A stretch of 64,000 nt of DNA from CAZZNQ01 sp964655775 (GCA_964655775.1 CAZZNQ010000001.1:47294-111293), one strand, 5' to 3'; counted from the stretch's first letter, positions 8,882-17,583 are shown. A program made the numbers and translations. The notes: generated by a model from the letters alone, not told the origin.

Positions 8882-9796
8882 CTATATATCGGGTATCTCG
8901 GCGCCGGCCGTGGCGGCACGCATTAGCGTGTTCGTCCACGCCCGTCTGCCTCGCTCATCCTCGATTTCAAGATACGCATACGGCCAGTCCGGCAGGGGGA
9001 ACGACACCTCGGTAAGCGCCTCCACCTCGGACGCAGCCATGCGCAGGCCGATCGACGCCGGGCCGACCAGCCGCGCGTAGCGCACCGGCGACGTCGTCGC
9101 CACTACCTGGTCTCCCGCCAACCGGATGCTGTCGAACGAAGGTCCGCACGACGAGTAGTAGTTGCCCCGTAGAATGGCGTTCAGGATCGCGCCGCGCTCG
9201 AGAGCCGACGCGTTCACGACGATCCAACCGCCGTTCCACGTGGGATGTTCCGGGCGCAGATGCGCGTCATCGCACGCGAAGGACAGAGCCCCGGGCGCCC
9301 GGCCCAGCATAGCATTCCAGTAGGGCAGGCTGTCACCCTTTCCGTTCAGCCAGGTGCAGACGTGGTTGTAGATCTCCACTCCGTCGAACGGATGGCGCAG
9401 CGCGTCGTCAAACGTATTTCCGCACCAGTGCGGATGCGCCAGTATCAGGAGCCCGCCCTGGGATCGCACCGCATCCATGCCGGCAACCAAGCCCATGCTC
9501 CGTTCGAGGCCCTGGAAGCGCCCGAGACCCACGGCGTGGTACATTGCACCCGTCTCGTCCCTGCCGTCAAGCTCAACGCCGTCCAGCCACAGGAGCGGAT
9601 ACTCGTCCCGGTCGGCTCCGATGTCCGAGGCCTGCCAGTGGTCCGTCCGGCACAGGAAGTGGTAACCCTCGGCGGCGTAGAGTTCCGCAAGCTCGGCCGG
9701 CGTTTTGCCGCCGTCGGACACGGTGCTGTGCACGTGGGTGTTGCCCTTGTACCAGCGCCCACTTGTGTCGTATCGGAACTCGGGCTGCACGGTCAC
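8882..9796 (-). CDS. PHP-domain metal-dependent hydrolase
   Basis: A 304-residue protein of the polymerase-and-histidinol-phosphatase superfamily, probably a phosphoesterase with two or three bound metal ions. Metal ligands are visible in order: GNTHVHSTVSDGG (residues 19-31), CRTDHW, ILAHPHW, and CDDAHLRPEH. No signal peptide is evident, so it is probably cytoplasmic. The C-terminal quarter is a beta-rich extension seen in CehA/McbA-like members. It lies 27 bases after the HAD phosphatase gene. Confidence 0.85.
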   Translation of the reverse strand: MTVQPEFRYDTSGRWYKGNTHVHSTVSDGGKTPAELAELYAAEGYHFLCRTDHWQASDIGADRDEYPLLWLDGVELDGRDETGAMYHAVGLGRFQGLERSMGLVAGMDAVRSQGGLLILAHPHWCGNTFDDALRHPFDGVEIYNHVCTWLNGKGDSLPYWNAMLGRAPGALSFACDDAHLRPEHPTWNGGWIVVNASALERGAILNAILRGNYYSSCGPSFDSIRLAGDQVVATTSPVRYARLVGPASIGLRMAASEVEALTEVSFPLPDWPYAYLEIEDERGRRAWTNTLMRAATAGAEIPDI

Positions 9797-9823
9797 CTCA
9801 TCGCACGGATAACGAAACCGGAC

Positions 9824-10450
9824 TCACAGCAGACACAACAGATCCCTCGGCGTGTGGGCAATGAAGTCGGGGCTCGCCTCCGCCAGCAGTCCCAAAGGAT
9901 GCCAGCCCCAACCCACGGCCACCGTCCGGGCACCGGCCTCGCGGCCCTCCAGCATGTCGCCCTTCGTGTCGCCGACGTAGTAGTACGTCCCCGCGCCACG
10001 CTCCGCCATGACCCGCCGGATCTTCCGCGTCTTGCTGGTATCGACTTCAGCGCCCAGAACGCCACGGAAGAAGTCGATGCCTTGCCGCTGCAGGAATCGC
10101 TGGATCGGTGCACCCACATTCGATGTCACGATGAACAGTTCGGCCTGCGCCGACAGCCACTCGAGCGTGTCGCGCACGCCGGCGAAGAAAGAGTAGGCAC
10201 CGTTGCGGGCGGCGATCTTCGCGGCCATGGTCCGGAGAATATCGTCGATGACTTCCCGGGGCACGCCCGCGGCGGCCATCCCGTCGTACATGTTCTGCTC
10301 GAAAAGGGCGAGGAACGCTCCCGCACCGTCGAACTGCGTGAAACCGTGCTCGTGGCACGCCTCAGTGAAGGCGTCGCAGAAGTAGTCGAATGTGTCGACC
10401 AGCACGCCGTCGTAGTCGAACATGAAGACCGCTCTGGAGGCCGTTTTCAT
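9824..10450 (-). CDS. HAD-superfamily phosphatase
   Basis: A 208-residue haloacid-dehalogenase-like hydrolase resembling phosphoglycolate phosphatases. Motif I is FDYDGVLVDT with nucleophile and acid Asp near residues 12 and 14. Motif II is FIVTSN. Motif III is a Lys in KTRKIRR followed by YVGDTKGD. A helical cap fits between motifs I and II. The natural substrate is not predictable. Adjacent sugar isomerase and PHP hydrolase genes suggest a small sugar-phosphate pathway. Confidence 0.88.
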   Translation of the reverse strand: MKTASRAVFMFDYDGVLVDTFDYFCDAFTEACHEHGFTQFDGAGAFLALFEQNMYDGMAAAGVPREVIDDILRTMAAKIAARNGAYSFFAGVRDTLEWLSAQAELFIVTSNVGAPIQRFLQRQGIDFFRGVLGAEVDTSKTRKIRRVMAERGAGTYYYVGDTKGDMLEGREAGARTVAVGWGWHPLGLLAEASPDFIAHTPRDLLCLL

Positions 10451-10621
10451 CGTTGAGAAGCGTAAAGAGAGTCAACAAGGGGCTTGACGCGCGCTGCGCT
10501 AGACGCGCCAGGGGATGGGGGCTCAGGACCCGACGGGCTCGATCCGCCGGTGGGTGCCCGCCTCCCCTACTGGAAGGTCGATCACGCGCCCTGCACTGCG
10601 CCGTTCGCCCCGGCTTCGGGG

Positions 10622-11422
10622 CTATTGGGAAAGCTCCTCTTCGTAGCGCCGCAACGTGGCGATCTCGCGCGGCAGATGCTCGTCCCACGGCTCCCATTTG
10701 ATCCATTCCCCGCTTAGGAAGCCGTCGTAGCCGGCGTCCAGGAGCAGTTCCACGGCGCGACGGTGGTCGATGATGCCCTCGCCTATCGGTCGCAGCTCGA
10801 TGTTGTCGCCCGAACCGTCGTGGATGTGCAGGTGCCGGATCCAGGGCTTGAGGATTTCGAACGACTCTTCGATGGTGGCGCTGTCCGTGCGCACCGGGTG
10901 CATGATGTCCCAGTTCGCCGCAACCGCGTCGTGGTTCACCGCCTCCAACACACCGGCGACGAGCCTGGGATCGCACCAGTCGTCGTGGGTCTCCATGCAC
11001 AGTATCACGCCGCGCTCGGACGCGTGGTCGGCGACGCTGCTCAGCGAATCCACGATCACATCCGTTGCCTTTTCGCGCGAGACGCCGTCCGGAAGCAAGC
11101 CGCCGAACACGCGCATTGTCGGCGCGCCGACGTCGCCGGCCAGATCGATCCGGGCATGGGTATCGGCAACCATCTTTTCGGCCAGCGTGGGATCGGAGTA
11201 GCGCAGCGAAGTGGCGAGGCAGGCGAATTCGATGCCGGAGTCGGCGAACTGCCCTTTGATCTTTTCCCGTTCGGCGACGGAGGCGTCGACCTCCACGCCG
11301 TGGGCGTGCTTGCTGTCCATCCGCGGCTCGATGCCGTCATAGCCGTAGCGTTCGGCCACCTCCAGCATTTCGCCCAGCGTCAGTTCCGGCGTCGAAAAAC
11401 TCATGAATGCGTATTTCACCAC
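10622..11422 (-). CDS. Sugar phosphate isomerase/epimerase, xylose-isomerase-like TIM barrel
   Basis: A 266-residue AP-endonuclease-2/xylose-isomerase-like barrel. Metal-binding acidic residues are placed as in the family: a Glu in GYDGIEPRMD, LCMETHDDW, AANWDIMHP, HLHIHDG, and FLSGEW near the end. Relatives isomerise or epimerise keto-sugars or inositols. There is no signal peptide. The 170-base gap to the HAD gene shows no promoter I can defend. Confidence 0.85.
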   Translation of the reverse strand: MVKYAFMSFSTPELTLGEMLEVAERYGYDGIEPRMDSKHAHGVEVDASVAEREKIKGQFADSGIEFACLATSLRYSDPTLAEKMVADTHARIDLAGDVGAPTMRVFGGLLPDGVSREKATDVIVDSLSSVADHASERGVILCMETHDDWCDPRLVAGVLEAVNHDAVAANWDIMHPVRTDSATIEESFEILKPWIRHLHIHDGSGDNIELRPIGEGIIDHRRAVELLLDAGYDGFLSGEWIKWEPWDEHLPREIATLRRYEEELSQ

Positions 11423-11536
11423 ACAGGTCCCTTCAGAGAATGAAGCCGCTTGGCTGAAGCGTACTGCAACACCGTCGTCGGACGTCGCATTCTAATCCCG
11501 CGGCGGGACGGCGGCAAGGTTCGCACGACGATTCAC

Positions 11537-12244
11537 TCAGGCGGCGCGCACGTAGAGAATGGCGTTCCCCTCTTTGCCCACCATGCGGATCGCCTCGCTC
11601 TTGCGCAGGCAGTAGGCCGCGCGCTGGGCCTGCCGACGCCGGATGCCCATCGCGTCGGAGATATCGGCCGTCGTGAAAGGCTCCTCCAGAGGCTCCGGCA
11701 AAAGATCGGCCAGGTCGGCCGGCCGCTCGAAAACCCGGCCGTCCAGAACGTCCACCAGCCGCCTCTCCACCGTCACCCAGCCCTTCCGCCGCCACGCGCG
11801 GCCCGGCCGGTGTTGCCTGAACTCCTCTTCCTGCGTCAGAAGGACCTCGACCGAGAAGCCGGGGGCGCCCAACAGCGTCGGAATTCTGACCATCTCGTCG
11901 AACAGGTCCGTCACGGTGCCGTGCTTGGGGCTCTTGCGTCGGCCCAGTATGTCCCCCCCATCCTTCCCCAAGCGCACGATCCACTTGTCCTGCGCGATGG
12001 GATAGACAAGGCGGACCGGATGCTGCGACACCAGGCTGGCCAGCTTGGAGCGGATCGACGAGAAGTTTCCCGTCTGGATCTCGATCAGAAGATCCCCCCT
12101 GACGATGTCCACCAGGTAGCCGTCTACCTCGACCTCGGTCCGGTCACCGTCTTCGGCGTACCATTCCTTAAGGGACGCATGCAGGGGACCCTCGTTCAGC
12201 GTTCCGATCTCGTTCTGCGCATCGCCCGTGGTCATGCGGGACAT
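11537..12244 (-). CDS. Uncharacterised protein with a PD-(D/E)XK-like N-terminus and a winged-helix C-terminus
   Basis: A 235-residue protein I do not know by name. Residues 20-70 read like a nuclease core: LHASLKEWY, then VDGYLVDIVRGDLLIEIQTGN, where Asp and the Glu-x-Gln pair sit on consecutive strands as in PD-(D/E)XK enzymes. The Lys of the classical motif is replaced by Gln. A middle helix-strand region follows (HPVRLVYPIAQDKWIV). Residues 180-235 (FTTADISDAMGIRRRQAQRAAYCLRKSEAI) look like a winged helix-turn-helix. That suggests a DNA-binding or DNA-cleaving protein. No methylase or other defence gene is adjacent, so a restriction role is not supported by context. Confidence 0.7.
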   Translation of the reverse strand: MSRMTTGDAQNEIGTLNEGPLHASLKEWYAEDGDRTEVEVDGYLVDIVRGDLLIEIQTGNFSSIRSKLASLVSQHPVRLVYPIAQDKWIVRLGKDGGDILGRRKSPKHGTVTDLFDEMVRIPTLLGAPGFSVEVLLTQEEEFRQHRPGRAWRRKGWVTVERRLVDVLDGRVFERPADLADLLPEPLEEPFTTADISDAMGIRRRQAQRAAYCLRKSEAIRMVGKEGNAILYVRAA

Positions 12245-12283
12245 GATACCGTCCGCCGCAGGCCGGAATCATCCCCTGGCGGT

Positions 12284-12928
12284 CTATTCGCTGAGCACCG
12301 CGTACACGGCCTCCGCGATGACAAGGTGACCGATCAGGTAGGGGTGGACCGGTTCGGGGCAGAATTCGTTGGGATCGTGGCATTCGATCAGCCGCTGGAA
12401 GATGTCGTGCGTGCGCACGAGCCGTGCGCCGTACTTCTCGCTCATCTCGTGCACGGTGTCCAGGTAAAGGGGCATCGCGTCCAGCACCCTCTTGCGGAAC
12501 GACTGGGCGCTGGCCTCGCGGCTGATGTAGAACGGGTCGACGAGGAGCAGCTCACAGTCCGGGAGCTCATCCCGCGTGCGGCCGAGGATGTCGTCGTACG
12601 CCTCGCGGAACAGCTCGGGACACACCGCTTCGGGCGCCTGGCGCAGGTGGCTGTGCAGGTCGTTGATGCCGATCTTCACCGACAGCCAGTCGGGCCGGTT
12701 GCGGATCACGTCGTCGGCCCAGCGGTTGCGGAGTCCCGTCACCCTGTCGCCGCCGATGCCACGGTTGATGATCGTAAGCTGCTTCTCGGGTTCACGGATG
12801 GTCACGAAGTCCGAGAACAGCTTCACGTATCCGTTCCCCAGCGGCCGCTCCGCCGCCCGTCGCCCGCAGTCGGTGATGCTGTCGCCGATGAACTCGATCG
12901 TCTGCCCGTCCTCAATCAGCAGCGCCAT
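12284..12928 (-). CDS. SGNH/GDSL-family hydrolase
   Basis: A 214-residue esterase or lipase of the SGNH fold. Block I is IEFIGDSITD with the catalytic Ser near residue 16. Block II Gly is in INRGIGGDRV. Block III Asn is in KIGINDLHS. The catalytic Asp/His pair is in PEPVHPYLIGH near the end. There is no signal peptide, so it acts in the cytoplasm, perhaps as an acyl or carbohydrate esterase. The ATG at 12928 follows GAGGACGAGG and lies inside the last 17 bases of the upstream gene, so the two are coupled. Confidence 0.88.
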   Translation of the reverse strand: MALLIEDGQTIEFIGDSITDCGRRAAERPLGNGYVKLFSDFVTIREPEKQLTIINRGIGGDRVTGLRNRWADDVIRNRPDWLSVKIGINDLHSHLRQAPEAVCPELFREAYDDILGRTRDELPDCELLLVDPFYISREASAQSFRKRVLDAMPLYLDTVHEMSEKYGARLVRTHDIFQRLIECHDPNEFCPEPVHPYLIGHLVIAEAVYAVLSE

Positions 12929-13271
12929 TCGCCTCGTCCTCGCTTCCTTCCTGAGCATCGGGATAGGCCACGGTGTAGAGCCACCACCGCCTCGCCCGGT
13001 CGCGCCGGGACCTGGCCTGCCGCTCGAAGTACAGCTCCATTTCCGTGCCGTCCGAGGTCCGCACCCGGAACCAGTGTTTGCGGACGTACTGCTCGTCGCT
13101 GCCCGAGGTGCATTGCGAGGTGCTCTTCCATCTGCGCAGCACCTCCGTGACGGCGTAGCGCCTGCCGCGCCACTCGAAACTGCCGGGCAGAAGCGGCGCA
13201 CCGATCGGCGAACGACCACCCTCAAGCGCGCCAACGGCCTTCAGGGGTTCGCCAACAAACTCGTCGCGCAC
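12912..13271 (-). CDS. DUF6504-like small protein
   Basis: A 119-residue protein with the pattern of the DUF6504 family: SFEWRGRRYAVTEVLRRW, then a central KHWFRVRTSDGTEMELYFE, and a final WWLYTVAY. Members are often found beside DNA-repair or polymerase genes, but the function is unknown. The start is a GTG at 13271 with AGGAG about ten bases upstream. It overlaps the SGNH gene by 17 bases and is the first gene of the minus-strand run that ends at 7272. Confidence 0.75.
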   Translation of the reverse strand: MRDEFVGEPLKAVGALEGGRSPIGAPLLPGSFEWRGRRYAVTEVLRRWKSTSQCTSGSDEQYVRKHWFRVRTSDGTEMELYFERQARSRRDRARRWWLYTVAYPDAQEGSEDEANGAAD

Positions 13272-13455
13272 GCTTGCGGGCTCCTGGACATGGTAGGATC
13301 ACGAATGCCCATTAGCATAACCGCAGGAGGCGCGAGCGCAAGCGCCAGAGGGCCGTTACGCCCCCGGGGCCGGACTTGCCCGTAGCCCGGCCGCCAAAGA
13401 GCGCATGCCGGGTTTCAGACGGTTGGGGACGCTCGCGCAGCGGGCGTTCGCGAAC

Positions 13456-13484
13456 TTGACAGCGCGAGGGGTGTGCTCGATAAT
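13456..13484 (+). promoter_or_regulatory. Promoter of tRNA-Leu
   Basis: TTGACA at 13456-13461, a 17-bp spacer, and GATAAT at 13479-13484, ending 18 bases before the tRNA. It is a near-consensus sigma-70 promoter, as expected for a stable RNA gene. Confidence 0.75.
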
Positions 13485-13502
13485 GGGGGTCCCTTCGTCG
13501 GT

Positions 13503-13596
<94 letters not shown>

Positions 13597-13607
13597 GGAA
13601 GGTATCT

Positions 13608-13660
13608 GGCCTCGCTAAGTTCTTGATAAACAAGGGCTTAGCGGGGCCATTTCCTTTTCT
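13608..13660 (+). terminator. Probable terminator after tRNA-Leu, inside the element
   Basis: Stem GGCCTCGCTAAG (13608-13619) pairs with CTTAGCGGGGCC (13637-13648), 11 matches plus one G-T. The loop is 17 bases and is followed by the T-rich stretch ATTTCCTTTTCT. It would end tRNA transcription before the integrase gene. Confidence 0.6.
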
Positions 13661-13706
13661 GCCTTGCCCATCTTGCCGGATTCCTGGTAACCTACGGCTC
13701 GGTTAT

Positions 13707-13724
13707 GTTGCCATTTTGTTGCCA
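13707..13724 (+). repeat. Left arm-type site, two GTTGCCA boxes
   Basis: GTTGCCATTTTGTTGCCA, two direct copies of GTTGCCA 11 bases apart. The same 18-base arrangement with one mismatch recurs at 23531-23548 near the other end of the element. Paired short repeats at both ends are the usual form of integrase arm-binding sites. Confidence 0.55.
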
Positions 13725-13737
13725 CGGGAGGTTCGGT

Positions 13738-14781
13738 TTGGCAAGTTTGAGGAAGCGCAAGACGGATTCCGGAGTGTACTGGATAGTCGATTACCGGTTC
13801 AAAGACGGCGGGAAATCGCGCCGCCGTCAGAAGCATTTTCAGGACCGCTCAGAGGCAGAGCTCTACCTCGCTGAGATCGAGCGGCAACTAACGCGGGCCA
13901 GGCACGGTCGGCTTGACGTGCCGCTTGCGCCGCCCAATGCGAGCGTGGTCGAGTGGCTGGACCGGTTCTTGGCTGCGGTCCAGCCGAACTGCTCGGAGAC
14001 CTACCATCGGATCATGCGGTATACGGTCCAGTCCTTCGCTGAGTTCCTCGCAGACAGAGGCGTCACCATGACGCGGGAGCTTCAGCGTGAGCACCTCTCC
14101 GCTTACGTCAAGAATGAGCGCAGTCGAGGTCTCAAGCCGAAGTCGATTGCGAACAACCTACAGATCGTGAAACGTGCGACGAAATGGGGTGCAGACGAGG
14201 GGCTGCTCTCCGAGCGTCTGCTGAAGTCATTCCCGCGCGTGAAGGTGCCGCGTCGGAAGCGACGTGTGCTGAGCGACGCGGAAGTCGAGGCGGTGCTTGA
14301 CCTATTCGACGGTGACCCGCTCTACCCTGTTGTGCTGACCGCGCTCTATACGGGAGCGCGCCGGGGTGAGCTTGTGCAACTCCGATGCTCTGACGTGGAC
14401 GTGCCCGGCCGGGTGCTGACGTTGCCAGCGGAGATAACGAAGTCCGGTGTCGAGCGGAGCGTGCAGATTCATGACCGGCTCTTGCCGGTACTTGAGGCGC
14501 TGGTAAGGGGCCGCGAGGGCGCGCTGTTCACACGCAAGGGAAAACCGCTCCGGGCAGACTACGTGACGCGCCGTTTCTCGGAGGTATTGGACGCCGCAAA
14601 GCGGGACTTTCGAAACGTTTCTTTCCACAATCTTCGCCATACTTGCGCAACTCGCCTAGCGGCTGCAGGTATGAATCCGTTCGACGTTCAGCGGGTGATG
14701 GGCCACGCAAGCATTACGACAACAATGATTTACGTCAACCTGGCCCGTCAGCGCGTGCCGGACATGAACATCATGGAGTAA
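13738..14781 (+). CDS. int: Tyrosine recombinase (integrase)
   Basis: A 347-residue site-specific recombinase that integrates and excises the element at tRNA-Leu. The catalytic residues are all visible: Arg208 in GARRGEL, His297 and Arg300 in HNLRHT, and Tyr332 in MIYVNLA, preceded by VMGHASITTT. The N-terminal 65 residues carry a small arm-binding domain (SGVYWIVDYRFKDGGKSRRR), followed by a SAM-like core-binding domain. I prefer the TTG at 13738 because GGGAGG lies just before it and the protein then begins with a normal ASLRKRK. The ATG at 13705 lies within the arm-type repeat. It sits next to attL and points inward. Confidence 0.93.
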   Translation: MASLRKRKTDSGVYWIVDYRFKDGGKSRRRQKHFQDRSEAELYLAEIERQLTRARHGRLDVPLAPPNASVVEWLDRFLAAVQPNCSETYHRIMRYTVQSFAEFLADRGVTMTRELQREHLSAYVKNERSRGLKPKSIANNLQIVKRATKWGADEGLLSERLLKSFPRVKVPRRKRRVLSDAEVEAVLDLFDGDPLYPVVLTALYTGARRGELVQLRCSDVDVPGRVLTLPAEITKSGVERSVQIHDRLLPVLEALVRGREGALFTRKGKPLRADYVTRRFSEVLDAAKRDFRNVSFHNLRHTCATRLAAAGMNPFDVQRVMGHASITTTMIYVNLARQRVPDMNIME

Positions 14782-14824
14782 CGCGGATACGCGGGGACTC
14801 GGAGGGAAAAATCGCGTGCCCGCC

Positions 14825-14853
14825 TTGACTTGAGTTCTCTTATCCTATATACT
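14825..14853 (+). promoter_or_regulatory. Strong promoter for the excisionase-replication operon
   Basis: TTGACT at 14825-14830, a 17-bp spacer, and TATACT at 14848-14853. Transcription would start near 14860, leaving an untranslated leader of about 160 bases before the GTG at 15022. Confidence 0.75.
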
Positions 14854-14876
14854 CATTGTGCATTTGATAAAAGAGT

Positions 14877-14908
14877 GGCCCGCGTAGCGTTGCAGCGCTA
14901 CGCGGGCC
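14877..14908 (+). promoter_or_regulatory. Leader hairpin 1, 13-bp perfect stem
   Basis: GGCCCGCGTAGCG (14877-14889), loop TTGCAG, CGCTACGCGGGCC (14896-14908). It lies about 17 bases after the predicted transcription start. No T-run follows, so it is not a simple terminator. It could protect the RNA 5' end, be part of an attenuator, or be a DNA-level operator. Confidence 0.6.
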
Positions 14909-14960
14909 GGGAGTCAAGCCATTTGGCTGTTGCCCACCAATGTGGCCCATTCGCTCCCAA

Positions 14961-14992
14961 TGACATTATCCACACGCAAGGTGGTAATGTCA
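14961..14992 (+). promoter_or_regulatory. Leader inverted repeat 2
   Basis: TGACATTATCCAC at 14961-14973 and GTGGTAATGTCA at 14981-14992 pair over 12 bases with a single bulged T and a short loop. It ends 30 bases before the excisionase start. It is a candidate operator for the element's own HTH proteins or a second leader stem. Confidence 0.55.
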
Positions 14993-15021
14993 AGGGGGTG
15001 ACGGGCTGGAAAGGATGTTGC

Positions 15022-15282
15022 GTGAGTCCTGAAGGTCTGTTGGACGTTACCGCAGTTGCCGACCTGCTTGGGGTCAGGCGTGACCACGTCTATGAACTTT
15101 GCCGTCGCGATGGCATGCCGCATAAGCGGCTCGGACGCGGTCGCCGCGCGCCCTACCGCTTCTCTAAGGCCGAGGTGCTCGCGTGGCTTGATGAGTGCGC
15201 CGACCGGCAGAAGGGCGTGAGGCGTCGCGAGCCGCGCAAGCCTGCTATCTACGAACCCAAGTTCCTGAAGGGGGTCGGATGA
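15022..15282 (+). CDS. Excisionase-family helix-turn-helix protein
   Basis: An 86-residue DNA-binding protein of the AlpA/Xis-MerR type: LLDVTAVADLLGVRRDHVYELCRR forms the helix-turn-helix, and the wing reads PYRFSKAEVLAWLDE. It would bend DNA at the att sites during excision or regulate the operon. The GTG at 15022 is supported by AAAGGAT eight bases upstream. The longer frame to 14830 would run through both leader hairpins and is not used. Its TGA overlaps the primase ATG (ATGA), so the two are translationally coupled. Confidence 0.82.
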   Translation: MSPEGLLDVTAVADLLGVRRDHVYELCRRDGMPHKRLGRGRRAPYRFSKAEVLAWLDECADRQKGVRRREPRKPAIYEPKFLKGVG

Positions 15283-17519
15283 TGGCAGGGAATGATCTAC
15301 TGAAAGCGGCGCTCGCGTACGCAAAGCGGGGCTGGCCTGTTTTGCCGCTCCACACACTTGCGGCAAATGGGCTTTGCACCTGTGGGAACGGGAACTGCGG
15401 CTCAGTTGGCAAGCATCCGCGCACTGGGCGCGGCTGCAAAGACGCGACGACTGACGAGGCGCAGATTCGCGCATGGTGGCAAGGGTGGCCGAATGCGAAT
15501 GTGGGTATCCGGACAGGAGCCGTCAGCGGACTGGTAGTGCTTGACCTTGACCGGCATCGGGAAGTTGACGGGGTCATGCGCGTTGAGTTGGACTACGGTT
15601 GGGAGCCCGAAGGGCCGACTCAGGATACTGGCGGCGGGGGCAAGCAGGCTTTCTACGCCCATCCGGGCGGCGAGGTCAGCAACAAGGCGGGGCTCTTGCC
15701 GGGCGTCGATATCCGAGGTGACGGCGGCTACGTGGTAGCGCCGCCGTCGCTCCATGCCAGCGGCAAGCGTTACCGATGGTGTGAAGATCCCAACCTGGAG
15801 TTGCCGGAACTGCCCGACTGGCTGAGCAAGAAGCTGACGCAACCAGCGCCAGACCTGCCGGCAGATCAAGTAGCGGCGTCGGATGATCTGGATATCGCGT
15901 TTGAGCAAGGCGTCAAAGAAGGCCAACGCAACGAGACGGCGACACGGCTCGCCGGGCGTTACTTCGGCAAGGGCCGCGACAAGACCGACGTGCTGACGCT
16001 CCTCGAGGGCTGGAATCAGCGCAACGAGCCGCCGTTGCCATCGGGCGAACTGCGCCGCGTGGTGGCCTCCGTTGAGAAGATGGAGCGCCGAAATCATCCG
16101 GAGCGATTCGTAAAGCGTGAAGCTATGGCGCAAGGGTTCGACTTGCGCGATTACAACACTACCGATGCCGGGAACGCTGAGCTATTCGCGGCCGTCAACG
16201 CAGAGCGCCTCCGCTACGACCACGGCCAGGGGCGTTGGCTTGTCTGGCGCGGCGACTGGTGGTCTGAGGACGTGGACGAAGCGCCGAAACGCATAGCCAA
16301 GGAAGTAGTGCGCTTGCGCTACGCTCTTGCAGCAGATGTTGAAGACGACAGCGCGCGTGAACGGCACGGCAAGTGGGCAATCAAGAGCGAGAGCCGCCGT
16401 CGGCTCAGCGCCATGACTGAGCTCGCCAAAGCCGAAAAACCGCTCGCAGATGACGGCAAGGGCTGGAACACGGACCGTTACTTGCTCGGAGTTGCTAACG
16501 GGGTGATTGACCTCCGGGACGGCTCGCTCCGAGAGGGCCGCAGAGAGGATGGCATCACCCTCCACACGGACGTCGCATTCGATCCGGACGCGCCCTGCCC
16601 GTTGTGGGAAAGCACGTTGCTGGAAGTGTGCAGCGGCGACGCAGACTTAGCGGCGTTCCTGCAACGTGCGCTCGGAATGAGCCTAACGGGTGACACGAGC
16701 GAGCGTGTGTTCTTTGCGCTCTACGGTGAGGGTGACAACGGCAAGTCGCTAATCCTGAAGATGGCGCGCCATATCCTGGGCCCGCTCGGATGGGAAGCGG
16801 GTTTCGATACTTTCACAAGGCGGCGCAACGGCGGCGGCTTGGAGTCGCTGGCGGCTCTTGACGGCAAACGGCTTGTAACGGCCGTGGAAGCGAACGACGG
16901 CGCTGAGCTTGACGAAGCCCGGCTCAAAGCCGTTTCGGGCAATGACGGAGCCGTAACGGCCCGGCATCTATACCGCGAGAGGTTCTCTTTTGAGCCTCAG
17001 GCAACGGTCTGGCTTGCGTTCAATCACAAGCCGAAGGTCCGTGACGACAGCGCCGCTTTCTGGGGACGCATGCGGTTAGTGCATCTTCGTGAGCGGTTCA
17101 AGCGGCCGACAGACTGTGGCCCAGGAGAGAAAGAGGCCGACCTGCACTTGGGCGAGAAGCTCAAGCAGGAAGCGCCCGGTATTCTGGCGTGGGCCGTGCG
17201 CGGGTGTGTGGACTGGCAACGCGATGGGCTACAGACTCCCAGTTCAGTCCGGGCAACCACGAAGGATTACCGAGACGAAAGCGACATCATCGGGCAGTTT
17301 GTGGAGGAATACTGCATCCGCAAAGAAGGCGCGCAAGTGCAAGCCCGGCGGCTGTTCGGCTTCTTCAAAGAATGGGCCGAGAGTGAACTGCATATGCGCG
17401 CCCAGGAGCTACCAAGTCGGACCGCGTTCGGAACGTACATGGGCCGCGTGTTCGACAAGAAGCGAACCAGTCGAGGCATCGCTTACGAGGGTGTCCAGTG
17501 CGGGGGGATCAGGCTATGA
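15279..17519 (+). CDS. Bifunctional primase-polymerase/D5-type helicase, replication protein
   Basis: A 746-residue protein for autonomous replication of the excised element. Residues 1-190 form a PrimPol domain: GWPVLPLH, the Cys-rich loop CTCGNGNCGSVGKHP, catalytic VLDLDRH, and GGKQAFYAHPGG. A linker with a primase C-terminal helical region follows. From about residue 440 comes the D5-N and superfamily 3 helicase part, with Walker A YGEGDNGKS near residue 481, a Walker-B-like stretch LVTAVEANDGAELDE, and VWLAFNHKP. The C-terminal 100 residues resemble a winged-helix DNA-binding tail. The architecture is that of phage P4 alpha-like proteins, which bind iterons at the origin. The iteron array starts 64 bases downstream. 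Confidence 0.93.
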   Translation: MMAGNDLLKAALAYAKRGWPVLPLHTLAANGLCTCGNGNCGSVGKHPRTGRGCKDATTDEAQIRAWWQGWPNANVGIRTGAVSGLVVLDLDRHREVDGVMRVELDYGWEPEGPTQDTGGGGKQAFYAHPGGEVSNKAGLLPGVDIRGDGGYVVAPPSLHASGKRYRWCEDPNLELPELPDWLSKKLTQPAPDLPADQVAASDDLDIAFEQGVKEGQRNETATRLAGRYFGKGRDKTDVLTLLEGWNQRNEPPLPSGELRRVVASVEKMERRNHPERFVKREAMAQGFDLRDYNTTDAGNAELFAAVNAERLRYDHGQGRWLVWRGDWWSEDVDEAPKRIAKEVVRLRYALAADVEDDSARERHGKWAIKSESRRRLSAMTELAKAEKPLADDGKGWNTDRYLLGVANGVIDLRDGSLREGRREDGITLHTDVAFDPDAPCPLWESTLLEVCSGDADLAAFLQRALGMSLTGDTSERVFFALYGEGDNGKSLILKMARHILGPLGWEAGFDTFTRRRNGGGLESLAALDGKRLVTAVEANDGAELDEARLKAVSGNDGAVTARHLYRERFSFEPQATVWLAFNHKPKVRDDSAAFWGRMRLVHLRERFKRPTDCGPGEKEADLHLGEKLKQEAPGILAWAVRGCVDWQRDGLQTPSSVRATTKDYRDESDIIGQFVEEYCIRKEGAQVQARRLFGFFKEWAESELHMRAQELPSRTAFGTYMGRVFDKKRTSRGIAYEGVQCGGIRL

Positions 17520-17583
17520 CGGCTACCGTCTGCCCATCCGCGAGCGAAAACCCGAAGGGGCGGCGCCCAGGCATGCCCAAAGT

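Noticed and set aside
7620..9080. A 486-codon plus-strand frame across the UroD, ABM and PHP genes
   Set aside because: It crosses three real minus-strand genes and their gaps and has shadow composition.
15022..15282. A longer 150-codon excisionase starting at 14830
   Set aside because: The extension would be translated from the promoter -35 region through two hairpins. The GTG at 15022 has a proper ribosome binding site.
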